From: Hahellaceae bacterium
Lineage (GTDB): Bacteria > Pseudomonadota > Gammaproteobacteria > Pseudomonadales > Oleiphilaceae
DNA length: 64,000 nucleotides
Direction of reading: 5' to 3'
Assembly: GCA_024234505.1 (NCBI GenBank)
Contig: JACKOD010000002.1
Coordinates: 186,001 to 250,000 of the forward strand
In this document: piece by piece, positions 1 to 8,470 of the stretch
Layout: each line of letters opens with the position of its first letter
How positions within the stretch are numbered: the first letter of the stretch is position 1
Translations under genes and position numbers: made by a program
Notes under the pieces: model-generated
The model's input: only the letters and a program-made list of their open reading frames with translations
What the model was told of the DNA's origin: nothing
The model's database searches: none

Positions 1-93
1 AATGGCATTGTGGTTTCTGGACTTGTGGCTTTTTGCCCGGAAAGGCTGACAACTCTAGATCAGACGCGCTACCTCTAAATATTTCGCGAATGG
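1..93. other. Window edge, downstream of the response regulator
   Basis: This short stretch lies between the window edge and the stop codon of the minus-strand response regulator. On the plus strand the first frame stays open from base 1 to a TAA at 76-78, so it could be the last 25 codons of a truncated upstream gene. The peptide is too short to recognise and other frames are similarly open, so this is only a possibility. No clear terminator hairpin is visible. Confidence 0.2.
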
Positions 94-621
94 CTAGCGA
101 TTGACGGGGCGCTTTAGTAGCTTGCGCTGCAGAGTGCGTCGGTGCATATTAAGGGCTCTTGCGGTTGCAGATATATTGCCATGGTGCTCGTTCAGTACTC
201 TATTGATATGTTCCCATTCCAATCGTTCAACTGAAATGGGCTGTGCTGCAGCAAGGTTCTCATCCTCGGTGCTTTCGTTGTTTAGAGCGGAAAGTACTTC
301 ATCCGTATTTGCAGGCTTGCAAAGATAGTTTGTGGCCCCTGATTTTATGGCCTCAACTGCAGTGGATATGCTTGAATAGCCTGTCAGTATAACTGCCTTG
401 GTTTCTGGAGATACTTTCAGTAATTTATTCAGCGCAGTTAAACCATTTTCTTTGTCAATCTTTAAATCAATGACGGCGAAATCAGGCATTGACGCAAAGT
501 GAGGTTCTGCCGAGTACAAAGAGAAATACGCATAAGCATCGTAACCTCTTCGGGCAAGGGAGCGAGAGAGCGTGGAGGCAAATACTTCGTCGTCATCGAG
601 TACGATCACTGTTTTTTTCAT
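94..621 (-). CDS. regA: RegA/PrrA/RoxR-type response regulator
   Basis: DNA-binding response regulator of 175 aa, a normal length for the RegA/PrrA/ActR/RoxR family. Residues 1-120 form the receiver domain: acidic pocket D9-D10-D11, phospho-acceptor D52 in AVIDLKI, switch T80 in VILTGYSS and K102 in LCKPA. Residues 136-170 form a Fis-type helix-turn-helix (NISATARALNMHRRTLQRKL), as in RegA. Its start codon overlaps the stop of the upstream sensor kinase gene (ATGA), so the two are translationally coupled. In the known family the phosphorylated regulator controls respiratory, redox and carbon-fixation genes; the targets here are an inference. The bc1 operon lies close by (5.7 kb), but no direct link is visible in the sequence. 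Confidence 0.88.
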   Translation of the reverse strand: MKKTVIVLDDDEVFASTLSRSLARRGYDAYAYFSLYSAEPHFASMPDFAVIDLKIDKENGLTALNKLLKVSPETKAVILTGYSSISTAVEAIKSGATNYLCKPANTDEVLSALNNESTEDENLAAAQPISVERLEWEHINRVLNEHHGNISATARALNMHRRTLQRKLLKRPVNR

Positions 622-1934
622 GATGATTGGTCTGGGATTAAGGTCGTTAGAGGGAGTGTGACTTCTGTATGGGTTCCGATCCCATTTTGATTGTTTCTTA
701 GCTTTATTGTTCCCTCAAAGCGGTTTAATGTAGCGTGTGAAAGAAACAATCCCAGTCCTAATCCGCTTTTCTTTTCGGATGTGTAGGGCGTATCAGGGGT
801 GCCTTCTATATCTATAGGTAAGCCTGGTCCTAAGTCCTTTATATTAATGACTATGCGCGAATTTTCGCAGTTAATGTCTACCTCTAACGGTTCCTTGCTT
901 GCCTCACATGCATTGTTGAAGATATTTAGCATGGCCAGTTTCAGGTTGTAATTGCTGTTCAGGAATGCCTTGTCGGCGTAATTATCGTAATTAAGTACAA
1001 TTTCCGCAGTTGGATGAAGTAGGTGCATCTCATCCAGAATGCTGTTCATAAACTCATTAACCGTCGTTGGCTGATGAGACTCTTGGGCTAGTTTGTCTGA
1101 ATAGCTACGTAGTTTTCTAAGAGTTTGTTTGCATAGCTCTATTTGTTTGTAAAGTAGTTCCAAATCTTCGCTGAGATGAGTGGCAGTATGCTCTTGCTTC
1201 AAATCGTTAAGGATCACAGCCATTGTCGACAATGGGGTGCCCAAATGATGTGCTGTATTTGCTGCCTGCGTTGCGATTGCCAGAATTTGTTCATCCCGAA
1301 GAGTGGCTTCCCTTTGTTCGTTAATTTTCTCTCGTTGTTCCAGTATACGTTTGCGCATTTTTACGATGACGGTAGATATCAGCAAAGCGCTGATAGCGAA
1401 GTTTATCCACATTCCGAGAAGGTGTTGGGCAAAGATAGAGGCCTCATGAGGGAGTGGGTCTGGCATTAGGTCGGTATGGTTGTGGTGACTATGAGCGGGA
1501 GCGTTGATAAACAAAGACACCGCATCTTCCCAAAAAAACAAGCCACTATAGGCCGCTAGCGTCACCAGAAGAACAATCGTTGTAGATCGACTGCTGAGTG
1601 TTGATGCACTAATAATTACAGGAAAAAGATAAAACGATACAAAAGGGTTAGACGCTCCTCCACTAAACCCAAAAAGCAATGTGAGAAGAACGGTATCAAG
1701 CACAAGCTGAATCAGAAACTCATTTTCATGAATTATGCTTCGTGTGTGAAGGCGGAAGAACGTGCCTGCGGCGGCTAGGGTCATCAGCGCAAGTGTAGTA
1801 ATGAGTATTTGCTTGACGTCGTTAGTGGTATGCGTGAACAGAACGATGATTGACGCGACAACGATGACTACGCAACGAATGAAATTACTCAGCCGAAGAT
1901 TGGTATGCAGTGAAATATTGATTGGGTTGTTCAT
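618..1934 (-). CDS. regB: RegB/PrrB/RoxS-type redox sensor histidine kinase
   Basis: Membrane histidine kinase of 438 aa, partner of the adjacent response regulator. The N-terminal ~195 residues hold about six membrane segments and include GGASNPF (92-98), the GGxxNPF quinone-site signature of RegB. The kinase core has the H-box AHHLGTPLSTMAV with H229, an N-box (LNIFNNACEAS, ~336-346), a G1 box DLGPGL and a G2 box GLGLGLF (391-397). C268 in IELCKQTL sits where RegB has its redox-active cysteine. Two oddities: the residue after the phospho-acceptor His is His (H230) instead of the usual Glu, and the loop between the last two membrane segments is His-rich (H148, H150, H151, H153, H163, H171), which could bind metal. 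It is transcribed divergently from prfC. Confidence 0.88.
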   Translation of the reverse strand: MNNPINISLHTNLRLSNFIRCVVIVVASIIVLFTHTTNDVKQILITTLALMTLAAAGTFFRLHTRSIIHENEFLIQLVLDTVLLTLLFGFSGGASNPFVSFYLFPVIISASTLSSRSTTIVLLVTLAAYSGLFFWEDAVSLFINAPAHSHHNHTDLMPDPLPHEASIFAQHLLGMWINFAISALLISTVIVKMRKRILEQREKINEQREATLRDEQILAIATQAANTAHHLGTPLSTMAVILNDLKQEHTATHLSEDLELLYKQIELCKQTLRKLRSYSDKLAQESHQPTTVNEFMNSILDEMHLLHPTAEIVLNYDNYADKAFLNSNYNLKLAMLNIFNNACEASKEPLEVDINCENSRIVINIKDLGPGLPIDIEGTPDTPYTSEKKSGLGLGLFLSHATLNRFEGTIKLRNNQNGIGTHTEVTLPLTTLIPDQSS

Positions 1935-2014
1935 GCCAGTAGTAAAATATTAAATTGATATTCTAATCGCGACTTTGCTTGGAATCGATGCGACAAAAGC
2001 GCACAGGATAATCA

Positions 2015-2043
2015 TTCAACGCCCCTTATAAAAAAGCTATAAT
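2015..2043 (+). promoter_or_regulatory. Putative sigma70 promoter for prfC
   Basis: A perfect TATAAT -10 box at 2038-2043 is preceded at 17 bp by a weak TTCAAC -35 box at 2015-2020. The predicted start is near 2050, giving a leader of about 55 nt before the ATG at 2105. The region lies between the divergent regB and prfC genes. Confidence 0.45.
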
Positions 2044-2104
2044 CTCGCCTTTTACTTGGAACGCCCTTGATGGGCGGCAAATACAGAGCAGGTTGAATCA
2101 AGTT

Positions 2105-3697
2105 ATGTCACTTTTTGCTGATGAAATTCAGGCGCGTCGCACTTTTGCGATCATCTCGCACCCTGATGCGGGTAAAACGACGATTACTGAAAAGGTGCTT
2201 CTGTATGGAAATGCAATTCAGACGGCGGGAACGGTTAAAGGTAAGAAGTCCGGCCAGCATGCCAAGTCTGACTGGATGGAGATGGAGAAGGAAAGGGGGA
2301 TTTCAGTAACCACTTCGGTTATGCAATTCCCTTATGGCGATTGTCTGGTAAATCTTTTGGATACGCCGGGGCACGAAGACTTTTCCGAAGATACCTATCG
2401 TACGCTTACGGCGGTTGATTCTTGTCTCATGGTCATTGATTGTGCGAAGGGTGTTGAAGCTCGCACAATAAAGCTGATGGAAGTGACTCGTTTACGCGAT
2501 ACCCCCATTATCACATTTATGAATAAGATGGACCGGGATATTCGCGATCCTGTTGAGTTGCTAGATGAAGTCGAGAATGTTTTAAAAATTGCTTGTGCGC
2601 CAATCACTTGGCCAATTGGTATGGGTAAGCAGTTTAAAGGGGTTTACCACATATTAAGAGATGAGGTGATTCTGTATCAGGGTGGCCAGGGCCATACAAT
2701 TCAGAACGTTCAGATTGTGAAGGGAATTGATAATCCGGAGGTTGACGCCCGCTTGGGTAGTTATGCTGAACAACTTCGGGAAGAAGTGGAATTGTTGCAG
2801 GGGGCCTCACATCCATTTGACCTGGAGCTATTTCTGAGTGGTGAGCTGACTCCTGTGTTTTTTGGAACCGCCTTGGGAAATTTTGGCGTAGATCACGTAT
2901 TGGATGGGCTGGTCGAGTGGGCTCCTGCTCCTTTGCCCAGGAAAACGGATAAGCGGGAAGTCCCTGCAAGCGAAGATAAGTTTTCAGGGTTTGTTTTTAA
3001 AATTCAGGCCAATATGGATCCTTTGCATCGGGATCGAATTGCATTTTTGCGTGTTTGTTCCGGTCGTTATCAGCAAGGTATGAAGTTGCGCCACGTCAGG
3101 TTAGGAAAAGAGGTGAGAATTGCGGATGCGCTTACCTTTATGGCAGGTGACCGGGAACGTGCTGAAGAAGCTTTTGCGGGAGATATTATCGGGCTTCATA
3201 ATCATGGCACGATTCAAATCGGTGACACTTTTACCGAAGGTGAGGAAATTAGATTTACAGGGATTCCGAATTTTGCACCTGAGCTATTCCGAAGAATACG
3301 CCTCAAAGATCCGTTAAAGGCAAAACAGTTGCAAAAAGGGCTAATTCAGTTATCTGAAGAAGGTGCTGTACAGGTCTTTCGACCACTAAAAAATAATGAT
3401 TTGATCGTGGGGGCTGTGGGCGTACTACAATTTGATGTTGTTGTTCACCGGTTGAGAACGGAATATAAAGTTGAGGCGGTTTATGAGCCAATTAGCGTGG
3501 CAACGGCTCGATGGGTAGATTGTAAAGACGTAATCAAACTGGAGCAGTTCAGGAATAAAGCGTTTGAAAATCTTGCCTTGGATGGTGGGGATAATCTGAC
3601 CTATATTGCGCCTACCATGGTTAATTTACAGTTAACCCAAGAGCGGCACCCCGAAATGGTTTTCCGTAAAACTCGCGAGCATGCAATGACATCCTGA
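2105..3697 (+). CDS. prfC: Peptide chain release factor 3 (RF3)
   Basis: Translational GTPase that recycles RF1/RF2 from the ribosome after termination. From the ATG at 2105 the protein is 530 aa, close to E. coli RF3 (529 aa). A TTG four codons upstream (2093) is also open, but it lies directly against the purine-rich gagcagg, so the ATG is preferred. G motifs are intact: G1 SHPDAGKTT (18-26), G3 DTPGH (86-90) and G4 NKMD (140-143). The effector-region sequence RGISVTTSVMQF and the RF3-typical GAVQVFRP and GVLQFDVV segments are present. It is followed after 28 bp by a TatD-family gene and is probably cotranscribed with it. Confidence 0.96.
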   Translation: MSLFADEIQARRTFAIISHPDAGKTTITEKVLLYGNAIQTAGTVKGKKSGQHAKSDWMEMEKERGISVTTSVMQFPYGDCLVNLLDTPGHEDFSEDTYRTLTAVDSCLMVIDCAKGVEARTIKLMEVTRLRDTPIITFMNKMDRDIRDPVELLDEVENVLKIACAPITWPIGMGKQFKGVYHILRDEVILYQGGQGHTIQNVQIVKGIDNPEVDARLGSYAEQLREEVELLQGASHPFDLELFLSGELTPVFFGTALGNFGVDHVLDGLVEWAPAPLPRKTDKREVPASEDKFSGFVFKIQANMDPLHRDRIAFLRVCSGRYQQGMKLRHVRLGKEVRIADALTFMAGDRERAEEAFAGDIIGLHNHGTIQIGDTFTEGEEIRFTGIPNFAPELFRRIRLKDPLKAKQLQKGLIQLSEEGAVQVFRPLKNNDLIVGAVGVLQFDVVVHRLRTEYKVEAVYEPISVATARWVDCKDVIKLEQFRNKAFENLALDGGDNLTYIAPTMVNLQLTQERHPEMVFRKTREHAMTS

Positions 3698-3725
3698 AGA
3701 GTAAAGGCTGCATGATGAGGGGTTG

Positions 3726-4499
3726 ATGCACTGGATTGATGCGCACTGTCATCTTGATCTGATTTTTGATCAGGTTGGGGATCAGGCATTTGAAACGTCT
3801 TTTAGACAATGGCAGCTTGCTGGCGTCAGGCAGTTTGTTGTGCCTGCAGTCGGTGGCGAAAGCTGGAGAACGATTTCCAAATTGGCTGCCAGGTTTCCCG
3901 GTATTCACGGTTGTCTCGGAGTGCATCCTTGTTTTTTAAGGGAAGACTACTCTCAGGCATTGAGTATCTTTGATGCGCTGCCGGGTATGTCCGGCATCGT
4001 TGCGGTGGGAGAAATCGGGCTGCATGCTGGCTTAGGTAATGACGCAGTACAGCGGGAGATTTTTGTTCGACAGGTCGAAATCGCAGCCTATTGGAAGTTA
4101 CCTATCGTGGTGCACTCTTATCGTTGTCACGATGAAATTTTTTCACTGCTGAAAAAGAAACGTTTTTCATGTGGCGGTTTGCTGCACGGTTTTTCTGGCT
4201 CATATAAGCAAGCAATGAATTTTGTATCAATTCAGTTTTGTTTGGGGGTTGGGGGTGTTTTGACATGGCCCAGAGCGAGTAAAACACGGGACACGCTTTC
4301 GCGTGTACCACTGGAAGCTCTAATGATCGAAACGGACAGTCCAGATATGCCACTCCCGGGGATGGCGAAAGGGCAGAATACACCGCTAAGCATTCCGATG
4401 ATATTTGATGCTTTGGCGGCTGCCCGACCGGAATCTCCTGCCCATATTGCGGAAAAGTTACTGCTAAACACTGCAAAGGTGTTCAAATTCGCAGTCTAA
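3726..4499 (+). CDS. TatD-family metal-dependent hydrolase
   Basis: A 257-aa TIM-barrel amidohydrolase of the TatD DNase family. The metal-binding set is visible: H7 and H9 in DAHCHLD, E96 in GEIGL, H130 in VVHSYRC, H154 in LLHGFSGS and D204 in ETDSPDMP. Family members (TatD, YcfH, YjjV) act as 3'-5' DNases or related phosphodiesterases. The length is typical, and the compact form resembles YjjV more than TatD itself, so no gene symbol is assigned. The ATG at 3726 follows a GAGGGG only 3 bases upstream; a TTG immediately before it in frame is less likely. It probably shares a transcript with prfC. Confidence 0.85.
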   Translation: MHWIDAHCHLDLIFDQVGDQAFETSFRQWQLAGVRQFVVPAVGGESWRTISKLAARFPGIHGCLGVHPCFLREDYSQALSIFDALPGMSGIVAVGEIGLHAGLGNDAVQREIFVRQVEIAAYWKLPIVVHSYRCHDEIFSLLKKKRFSCGGLLHGFSGSYKQAMNFVSIQFCLGVGGVLTWPRASKTRDTLSRVPLEALMIETDSPDMPLPGMAKGQNTPLSIPMIFDALAAARPESPAHIAEKLLLNTAKVFKFAV

Positions 4500-4545
4500 G
4501 CGATTTTGCTTTAATTATTGCTGGTAATAGTGCAAATGTTTGTTT

Positions 4546-4551
4546 TATAAT
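4546..4551 (+). promoter_or_regulatory. -10 box of the rplM-rpsI promoter
   Basis: A perfect TATAAT lies 134 bp upstream of rplM with a TTTTGTTTTATAAT context. No good -35 box sits at the usual distance, so only the -10 element is claimed. The long leader that follows contains a small hairpin described separately. Confidence 0.45.
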
Positions 4552-4634
4552 CTGCGCCCCTGTTTACTAGCTCTTAAAGGACTGCCCCGTTCCTCGAGTG
4601 TGTAAGCAAATGTATTGGCAGTAATCTTGAGTTG

Positions 4635-4658
4635 CTTCCGACAATTTTGGTGCGGAAG
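4635..4658 (+). promoter_or_regulatory. Hairpin in the rplM leader
   Basis: CTTCCG (4635-4640) can pair with CGGAAG (4653-4658) around a 12-nt loop, ending 27 nt before the rplM start. Ribosomal-protein operons often carry a leader structure bound by their own product. The stem is short, so an autoregulatory role here is only a suggestion. Confidence 0.25.
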
Positions 4659-4685
4659 ACCTTTTGCTTTTAAAGGCGGGATGAA

Positions 4686-5114
4686 ATGAAAACTTTGAGT
4701 GCAAAACCAGCCGAAGTAAAACGCGACTGGTATATCGTAAATGCTGAAGGCAAGACCCTTGGTCGTTTGTCGACTGAGATTGCCCGTCGCCTGAGGGGCA
4801 AGCATAAACCTGAATTTACTCCTCACGTTGATACCGGCGATTACATCGTTGTTGTAAATGCTGAGAAGATTCGTGTGACTGGTAACAAGGCTAAAGAAAA
4901 GCTTTATCACCACCACACGGGCTATATTGGTGGTTTGAAAACCTTCTCTTTCGAGAAGTTGATTGAGCGTGCACCTGAGCGTGTACTTGAGACTGCGGTA
5001 AAGGGTATGATGCCCAAAGGCCCACTGGGTCGCGCAATGCTCAAGAAGCTCAAGATTTATGCGGGCACAGAACATCCGCATACTGCACAGCAGCCTCAGC
5101 AACTGGATATCTAA
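4686..5114 (+). CDS. rplM: 50S ribosomal protein L13
   Basis: Large-subunit ribosomal protein of 142 aa, the same length as E. coli L13. It begins MKTLSAKPAEVKRDWYIV and carries the family sequence GRLSTEIARRLRGKHKPEFTP, GDYIVVVNA and GMMPKGPLGRAMLKKLKIYAG. rpsI follows after 12 bp, the standard bacterial L13-S9 operon. An upstream leader of about 130 nt contains a TATAAT box and a small hairpin. Confidence 0.98.
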   Translation: MKTLSAKPAEVKRDWYIVNAEGKTLGRLSTEIARRLRGKHKPEFTPHVDTGDYIVVVNAEKIRVTGNKAKEKLYHHHTGYIGGLKTFSFEKLIERAPERVLETAVKGMMPKGPLGRAMLKKLKIYAGTEHPHTAQQPQQLDI

Positions 5115-5126
5115 GGGAAGGCGATT

Positions 5127-5519
5127 ATGTCGGCAACATATAACTATGGTACAGGTCGTCGCAAAACATCAACTGCGCGCGTCTTTATCAAGTCAGGTAC
5201 TGGTCAGATCGAAGTAAATGGCCGTTCACTAGATCAATTTTTTGGTCGCGAAACTGCGCGCATGGTAGTGCGTCAGCCATTGCAGTTGGTTGAGCTAGCT
5301 GAAAAGCTGGATGTTAAAGTCACTGTCGTGGGTGGTGGTACTACTGGTCAGGCGGGAGCTATCCGTCACGGTATTACACGCGCTTTGATGGAGTATGATG
5401 AAACTCTGCGTCCTGCGCTGCGTAAGGCTGGCTGGGTTACTCGTGACTCTCGCGAAGTTGAGCGTAAGAAAGTCGGTCTGCGTAAAGCACGTCGTCGTCC
5501 ACAGTACTCCAAGCGTTAA
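5127..5519 (+). CDS. rpsI: 30S ribosomal protein S9
   Basis: Small-subunit ribosomal protein of 130 aa, the E. coli length. It has the S9 signature GGGTTGQAGAIRHGITRALM and the basic C-terminal tail (KARRRPQYSKR) that in S9 reaches the P-site tRNA. It has a strong ribosome binding site (AAGGGAAGG) 12 bp after rplM and is followed by a clear intrinsic terminator at about 5545-5579. Confidence 0.98.
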   Translation: MSATYNYGTGRRKTSTARVFIKSGTGQIEVNGRSLDQFFGRETARMVVRQPLQLVELAEKLDVKVTVVGGGTTGQAGAIRHGITRALMEYDETLRPALRKAGWVTRDSREVERKKVGLRKARRRPQYSKR

Positions 5520-5544
5520 TTTACGCTGGTTACGAGTGGATGCA

Positions 5545-5579
5545 AAACGCCCGGGGAAGTTCCTCGGGCGTTTTTTTTT
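5545..5579 (+). terminator. Intrinsic terminator of rplM-rpsI
   Basis: ACGCCCG (5547-5553) pairs with CGGGCGT (5565-5571), with extra G-C pairs towards the loop, and is followed by an unbroken run of nine T residues. It ends the ribosomal protein operon. Confidence 0.9.
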
Positions 5580-5631
5580 ATACGAAATGTTACTTTTCGG
5601 AGCATTATTTTCATTCTAAAAAGTAAATTTC

Positions 5632-5660
5632 TTGAAGGAATAGGGTAATTTCATTACTAT
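5632..5660 (+). promoter_or_regulatory. Putative sigma70 promoter of petABC
   Basis: TTGAAG (5632-5637), a 17-bp spacer and TACTAT (5655-5660) give a good sigma70 match downstream of the rpsI terminator. The predicted leader before petA is about 90 nt. Confidence 0.5.
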
Positions 5661-5757
5661 TTGTGCCGTTTAATTTTTGGGTCTGAAATCCTTTTAACAA
5701 TACACAGCAATCGATTTAAAAAAGAGATTGTGAGCTGCTTGATGGGAGAAGTCAGTT

Positions 5758-6351
5758 ATGAGCAATGGCGACGTTAACGCGAGCCGGCGCCGATTTTTAG
5801 TCGGAGCAACCTCCGTTGTAGGGGGTGTCGGTGTTGTCGGCGCTGCAGTACCTTTTGTTGCGTCTTGGAATCCAAGCGCAAAAGCAAAAGCTGCAGGCGC
5901 GCCGGTCAAAGTTAATATTAGTAAGGTAGAACCCGGTCAGCAGATGACGGTAGAGTGGCGAGGCAAGCCCGTGTGGATTATTCGTCGTACGCCAGAAATG
6001 CTCGCTAATATCGAAAAAATGAACGATAGAGTTCAGGATCCTCAGTCCGAGAAGCCTCAGCAGCCTGATTACATTAAAGGTGTATATCGTGCTTCTCGCC
6101 CGGAGTATGCAATTCTTGTGGGGATCTGTACGCATTTGGGGTGTTCACCCAAGTTCAGACCAGAAGTTGCGCCTGAAGATTTGGGTGCGGAATGGTTGGG
6201 CGGATTTTTCTGTCCATGTCACGGATCAAAGTTTGATTTGTCCGGACGGGTTTTCAAAAGCGTTCCCGCTCCATTGAACTTGCAAGTACCTCCACACAAA
6301 TATGTGGATGATATGAACATTATCATTGGTGTCGATGAGGGGGCTGCGTAA
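5758..6351 (+). CDS. petA: Ubiquinol-cytochrome c reductase, Rieske iron-sulfur subunit
   Basis: Rieske [2Fe-2S] subunit (197 aa) of the cytochrome bc1 complex, which passes electrons from ubiquinol to cytochrome c1 on the periplasmic face. A twin-arginine motif SRRRFL (9-14) and a single N-terminal membrane segment (~15-37) fit Tat-dependent insertion. The cluster-binding boxes are CTHLGC (124-129) and CPCHG (152-156). It is first in petABC: its TAA overlaps the petB ATG by one base (TAATG). A well-placed sigma70 promoter and GGGAGAAG ribosome binding site lie upstream. Confidence 0.97.
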   Translation: MSNGDVNASRRRFLVGATSVVGGVGVVGAAVPFVASWNPSAKAKAAGAPVKVNISKVEPGQQMTVEWRGKPVWIIRRTPEMLANIEKMNDRVQDPQSEKPQQPDYIKGVYRASRPEYAILVGICTHLGCSPKFRPEVAPEDLGAEWLGGFFCPCHGSKFDLSGRVFKSVPAPLNLQVPPHKYVDDMNIIIGVDEGAA

Positions 6352-7583
6352 TGCAAAAACTGGTTGAATGGATCGACGCGCGTCTGCCTGTCGTTACCGC
6401 CTTCGAGAAGCATATGAGTAAGTACTATGCTCCGAAGAATTTCAATATGTGGTATTTCTTTGGTTCATTGTCGTTGCTGGTATTGGTAAATCAGCTGGTA
6501 ACCGGTATCTGGTTGACGATGAGCTATAACCCGTCTGCAGAAGGTGCATTTGCCTCTGTGGAATATATCATGCGTGATGTTGAGTATGGTTGGTTGTTGC
6601 GCTATCTGCACTCTACAGGCGCTTCTGCGTTTTTTGTGTGCGTTTATCTGCATATGTTCAGAGGGTTGATGTACGGGTCTTATCGCAAGCCTCGTGAACT
6701 TGTGTGGATTTTCGGTATGACTATTTACCTCTGCCTCATGGCTGAAGCCTTCATGGGTTATTTGCTGCCTTGGGGTCAGATGTCTTATTGGGGGGCACAG
6801 GTAATTGTGAACCTGTTTGGAGCTATCCCTGGTATCGGTGAAGATTTGGCTCTGTGGATTCGTGGTGATTACCTGATTTCCGGTATAACGTTGAATCGCT
6901 TCTTTGCGCTTCATGTTGTTGCTCTGCCAATTGTGCTATTGGCTTTGGTTGTTTTACATTTGCTTGCTCTCCATGAAGTGGGTTCTAACAATCCTGATGG
7001 CGTAGAAATCAAAAAGAACAAGAATGCACAAGGTATTCCTTTGGATGGCATTCCGTTCCATCCCTATTACACCGTGCATGACTTGGTTGCCGTGGTGGTA
7101 TTCCTGTTTGTTTTCTGTGGTGTGGTTTTCTTTATGCCGGAGATGGGAGGCTTTTTCCTGGAGAAGCCGAATTTTGAGCCGGCTAACCCGCTAAAAACCC
7201 CTGAACATATTGCTCCGGTCTGGTACTTCACACCGTTTTACGCGATGTTGCGGGCTGTCACGGTGAATTTGCTTGGTTTACCTGCAAAATTCTGGGGTGT
7301 TGTGGTCATGGGCGCGGCTATTGCAATTTTGTTCGTGCTGCCTTGGCTTGATCGTAGTCCTGTGAAGTCAATTCGCTATAAAGGATGGATTAGCAAATTG
7401 GCGCTGCTACTGTTCGCTGTGTCATTTGTTATTCTGGGATATCTCGGCGCGCTTCCATCTACTCCTGGTCGCACGGCATTGGCTCAGGCAACGACTGCGA
7501 TTTATTTCGCCTATTTCATTCTGATGCCTTGGTTCAGCAAAATTGATAAAACCAAACCGGTTCCAGAGAGGGTGACAGGCTAA
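6351..7583 (+). CDS. petB: Cytochrome b subunit of the bc1 complex
   Basis: Integral membrane cytochrome b of 410 aa, holding the quinol-oxidation and quinone-reduction sites. The four haem ligands are H87 and H101 on one helix and H188 and H203 on another. The Qo-site PEWY motif appears as PVWY (289-292), a variant usual in beta- and gammaproteobacterial bc1 complexes. About eight or more membrane segments are visible, and the N- and C-terminal cytochrome b domains are fused as in proteobacteria. It is joined by one-base overlaps to petA and petC. Confidence 0.97.
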   Translation: MQKLVEWIDARLPVVTAFEKHMSKYYAPKNFNMWYFFGSLSLLVLVNQLVTGIWLTMSYNPSAEGAFASVEYIMRDVEYGWLLRYLHSTGASAFFVCVYLHMFRGLMYGSYRKPRELVWIFGMTIYLCLMAEAFMGYLLPWGQMSYWGAQVIVNLFGAIPGIGEDLALWIRGDYLISGITLNRFFALHVVALPIVLLALVVLHLLALHEVGSNNPDGVEIKKNKNAQGIPLDGIPFHPYYTVHDLVAVVVFLFVFCGVVFFMPEMGGFFLEKPNFEPANPLKTPEHIAPVWYFTPFYAMLRAVTVNLLGLPAKFWGVVVMGAAIAILFVLPWLDRSPVKSIRYKGWISKLALLLFAVSFVILGYLGALPSTPGRTALAQATTAIYFAYFILMPWFSKIDKTKPVPERVTG

Positions 7584-8338
7584 TGAAAAAGTTAATTGCA
7601 TCTCTAGTGCTGGCAGTCTTGCCTGCCATTAGCCTGGCGTCAGGCGCTGGTGTTCATCTTGATCATATGAAACCGGATCTTCATGATAAGGCTTCATTGC
7701 AAAAAGGTGCGGCACTGTTTACGAACTATTGTATGGGTTGCCATTCGTTGAAATATGCTCGTTATGAGCGTATTGCCAATGACCTTGGAATTTCAAATGA
7801 GTTGTATGAGCAGAATCTGATGTTTGGTGATGCCAAAATTGGCGAACTGATAAACATTGCGATGCCTGCGAGCAATGCGAAAACCTGGTTCGGTAATCCT
7901 CCGCCAGACTTAACTCTCGAAGGGCGTCTGCGTGGTGCGGATTGGCTCTATACCTATCTGCGAGCGTTTTACGTGGATCCTTCACGTCCTTATGGCGTCA
8001 ATAATGCCGTGTTTAAAGACGTAGGTATGCCGCACGTACTGGCTGGTCTGCAGGGCGTTTGTGCGCATAAGCCTGAAACCGGTGCAGAGAAAAAAGTAGA
8101 CTCTTTGAGTGGGCGCATTGTCTCTGAAGGTGGATGTGAGGAATACCTGAAAGAGGGGTCTTTGTCCAAGAAGGAGTATGATGAGACGGTTTACGACTTG
8201 GTGAATTTCCTTGTTTATATGGGTGAACCTTCCCGTCTGCAAAGTGAGCGACTCGGCGTGTATGTGCTGCTGTTTTTGGCATTTCTCTTCGTGTTTGTTT
8301 ATTTCCTGAACCGCGAGTACTGGAAAGACGTACACTGA
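7583..8338 (+). CDS. petC: Cytochrome c1 subunit of the bc1 complex
   Basis: Periplasmic c-type cytochrome of 251 aa anchored by one C-terminal helix (about residues 226-245, VYVLLFLAFLFVFVYFL). A cleavable signal peptide ends near LASGAG (~20). Haem is attached through C50-M-G-C53-H54, and the Met ligand is probably in GMPHVLAG. It receives electrons from the Rieske protein. The ATG overlaps the petB stop by one base, and a terminator follows at 8369-8403. Confidence 0.96.
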   Translation: MKKLIASLVLAVLPAISLASGAGVHLDHMKPDLHDKASLQKGAALFTNYCMGCHSLKYARYERIANDLGISNELYEQNLMFGDAKIGELINIAMPASNAKTWFGNPPPDLTLEGRLRGADWLYTYLRAFYVDPSRPYGVNNAVFKDVGMPHVLAGLQGVCAHKPETGAEKKVDSLSGRIVSEGGCEEYLKEGSLSKKEYDETVYDLVNFLVYMGEPSRLQSERLGVYVLLFLAFLFVFVYFLNREYWKDVH

Positions 8339-8368
8339 TATTTGGTGTATAATTTCTTTCCGAAATAG

Positions 8369-8403
8369 TCCAGCGTAGGGGGCGTCTCTGCGCTGGATTT
8401 TTT
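8369..8403 (+). terminator. Intrinsic terminator of petABC
   Basis: TCCAGCG (8369-8375) pairs with CGCTGGA (8391-8397), followed by a six-T run. It lies 30 bp after petC and separates the bc1 operon from sspA. Confidence 0.8.
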
Positions 8404-8470
8404 GTTGTATTCGAGGTTGTTTTAGCTCAATTGCGGAACTTTTCGATTTTGATTTGCTTGGAGTAATACG

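Noticed and set aside
4545..5102. A 185-codon minus-strand frame across rplM
   Set aside because: It is antisense to a certain ribosomal protein gene and has no family similarity that I can recognise.
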